This document shows, piece by piece, positions 5,583 through 6,026 of a DNA stretch of 6,026 nucleotides. Source of the stretch: Bacteroidota bacterium. Its GTDB lineage: Bacteria > Bacteroidota > Bacteroidia > Cytophagales > Cyclobacteriaceae. A program made the position numbers and the translations under genes. The first letter of the stretch is position 1. Each line of letters begins with the position of its first letter. The notes below the pieces were generated by a model. It saw only the letters and a list, made by a program, of their open reading frames with translations. It had not been told where the DNA came from and did no database searches. Where the stretch lies: positions 1 through 6,026 of the forward strand of contig JAHEMS010000231.1 of the NCBI GenBank assembly GCA_024643595.1, written 5' to 3'.

Positions 5583-6026
5583 ATGGAATTAATTAAGCAG
5601 CCCTGGACTTGGTATGTTTCCGGTGCGTTGATCGGTCTTACCGTTCCCGCATTATTATTATTGGGAAATAAGCACTTTGGAATATCGTCTTCGTTGCGCC
5701 ATGTTTGTGCAGCTTGCCTTCCGCTTTCTATCAAACCTTCTTTTTTTAAATATAATTGGAAGAGGGAAGCATGGAATTTATTTTTTGTTGCAGGTATTGT
5801 TATCGGGGCATCATTCACACTCACTTTTTTGAGTGATCCTGAACCAGTTGTCGTTGCGGAAAAAACCGTAAGCGATCTCACCGCTTTGGGAATTACAACG
5901 GACGGTAACATGATGCCGGCCTCCTTATTCAATTTTGATAATCTTTTTACCCTTAAAGGATTGGTGTTTTTTGTAATTGGTGGATTCATGGTTGGTTTTG
6001 GTACACGGTACGCTGGTGGATGTACC
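5583..6026 (+). CDS. YeeE/YedE-family sulfur (thiosulfate) transporter, N-terminal part (3' end outside window)
   Basis: The frame is open from the ATG at 5583 to the window edge (148 residues visible, no stop). The first membrane segment (about 10-28) is followed by RHVCAACLP with Cys42 and Cys45. A second segment (about 67-84) and an outside loop (about 85-125) come next, and then GGFMVGFGTRYAGGCT at 133-148, the hallmark GxxxGxGTRxAGGCT of the YeeE/YedE family, with Cys147 at the edge. In the characterised E. coli YeeE (TsuA), conserved cysteines along the pore hand thiosulfate through the membrane; Cys147 sits in the equivalent type of motif, while the role of the CxxC pair is inferred. 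Bacteroidota often carry two half-length YeeE genes in tandem beside a TauE/SafE permease and persulfide dioxygenase or rhodanese genes, so more sulfur genes are expected downstream. An opposite-strand open frame over the same bases is not credible. Confidence 0.9.
   Translation, partial: MELIKQPWTWYVSGALIGLTVPALLLLGNKHFGISSSLRHVCAACLPLSIKPSFFKYNWKREAWNLFFVAGIVIGASFTLTFLSDPEPVVVAEKTVSDLTALGITTDGNMMPASLFNFDNLFTLKGLVFFVIGGFMVGFGTRYAGGCT

Noticed and set aside
5576..5989. 137-codon - strand frame at the right end
   Set aside because: It is the mirror of the YeeE/YedE coding region, whose membrane segments and GTRYAGGCT motif are clear on the + strand.
1..6026. CRISPR array, tRNA/rRNA gene, insertion sequence or phage element
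   Set aside because: No regularly spaced repeats, cloverleaf-like segments, transposase or integrase motifs, or terminal inverted repeats were seen on either strand.

Overview
The window looks like a piece of a Bacteroidota chromosome. It is fairly AT-rich, all recognised genes lie on the + strand, starts lack clear Shine-Dalgarno sequences, and two gene starts are preceded by TAnnTTTG motifs that match the Bacteroidota -7 promoter element. The protein set also fits: a lipoprotein cytochrome c/PQQ-dehydrogenase-like fusion and a Tat-signal enolase-superfamily enzyme. No rRNA, tRNA, CRISPR or mobile element was seen.

Left part (1-4569): three co-directional, tightly spaced genes. The 3' end of a dienelactone-hydrolase-type alpha/beta hydrolase (3-749, truncated by the window edge) overlaps by 4 bases (ATGA) the start of a large secreted lipoprotein (746-3133). 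That protein joins an N-terminal domain, a one-haem cytochrome c domain, a PQQ/sorbosone-dehydrogenase-type beta-propeller and a C-terminal beta-rich domain. After 32 bases comes a mandelate racemase/muconate-lactonizing-type enzyme with a twin-arginine leader (3166-4569). All three could act in or across the cell envelope on a sugar- or acid-type substrate: ester/lactone hydrolysis, PQQ-type oxidation with electrons passed to haem c, and enolate chemistry (dehydration, epimerisation or cycloisomerisation). This joint pathway is an inference from neighbourhood and families; the substrate cannot be read from the sequence.

Middle (4570-4719): a 150-base spacer with no convincing gene. It ends in a perfect TAnnTTTG box just ahead of the next gene and marks a change of functional theme.

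Right part (4720-6026): a sulfur-transport pair, a TauE/SafE (TSUP) permease (4720-5514) and the 5' part of a YeeE/YedE-family sulfur/thiosulfate transporter (5583 to the window edge). The second has its own TAnnTTTG box in an extremely AT-rich 68-base spacer. Such pairs usually handle sulfite, thiosulfate or related sulfur species.

The gene families are all known. The less ordinary points are the apparent export of an enolase-superfamily enzyme next to a self-contained cytochrome/PQQ lipoprotein, and the two short-leader promoters of the sulfur genes, each with an inverted repeat overlapping the -7 box. I do not see strong evidence for a wholly new system.
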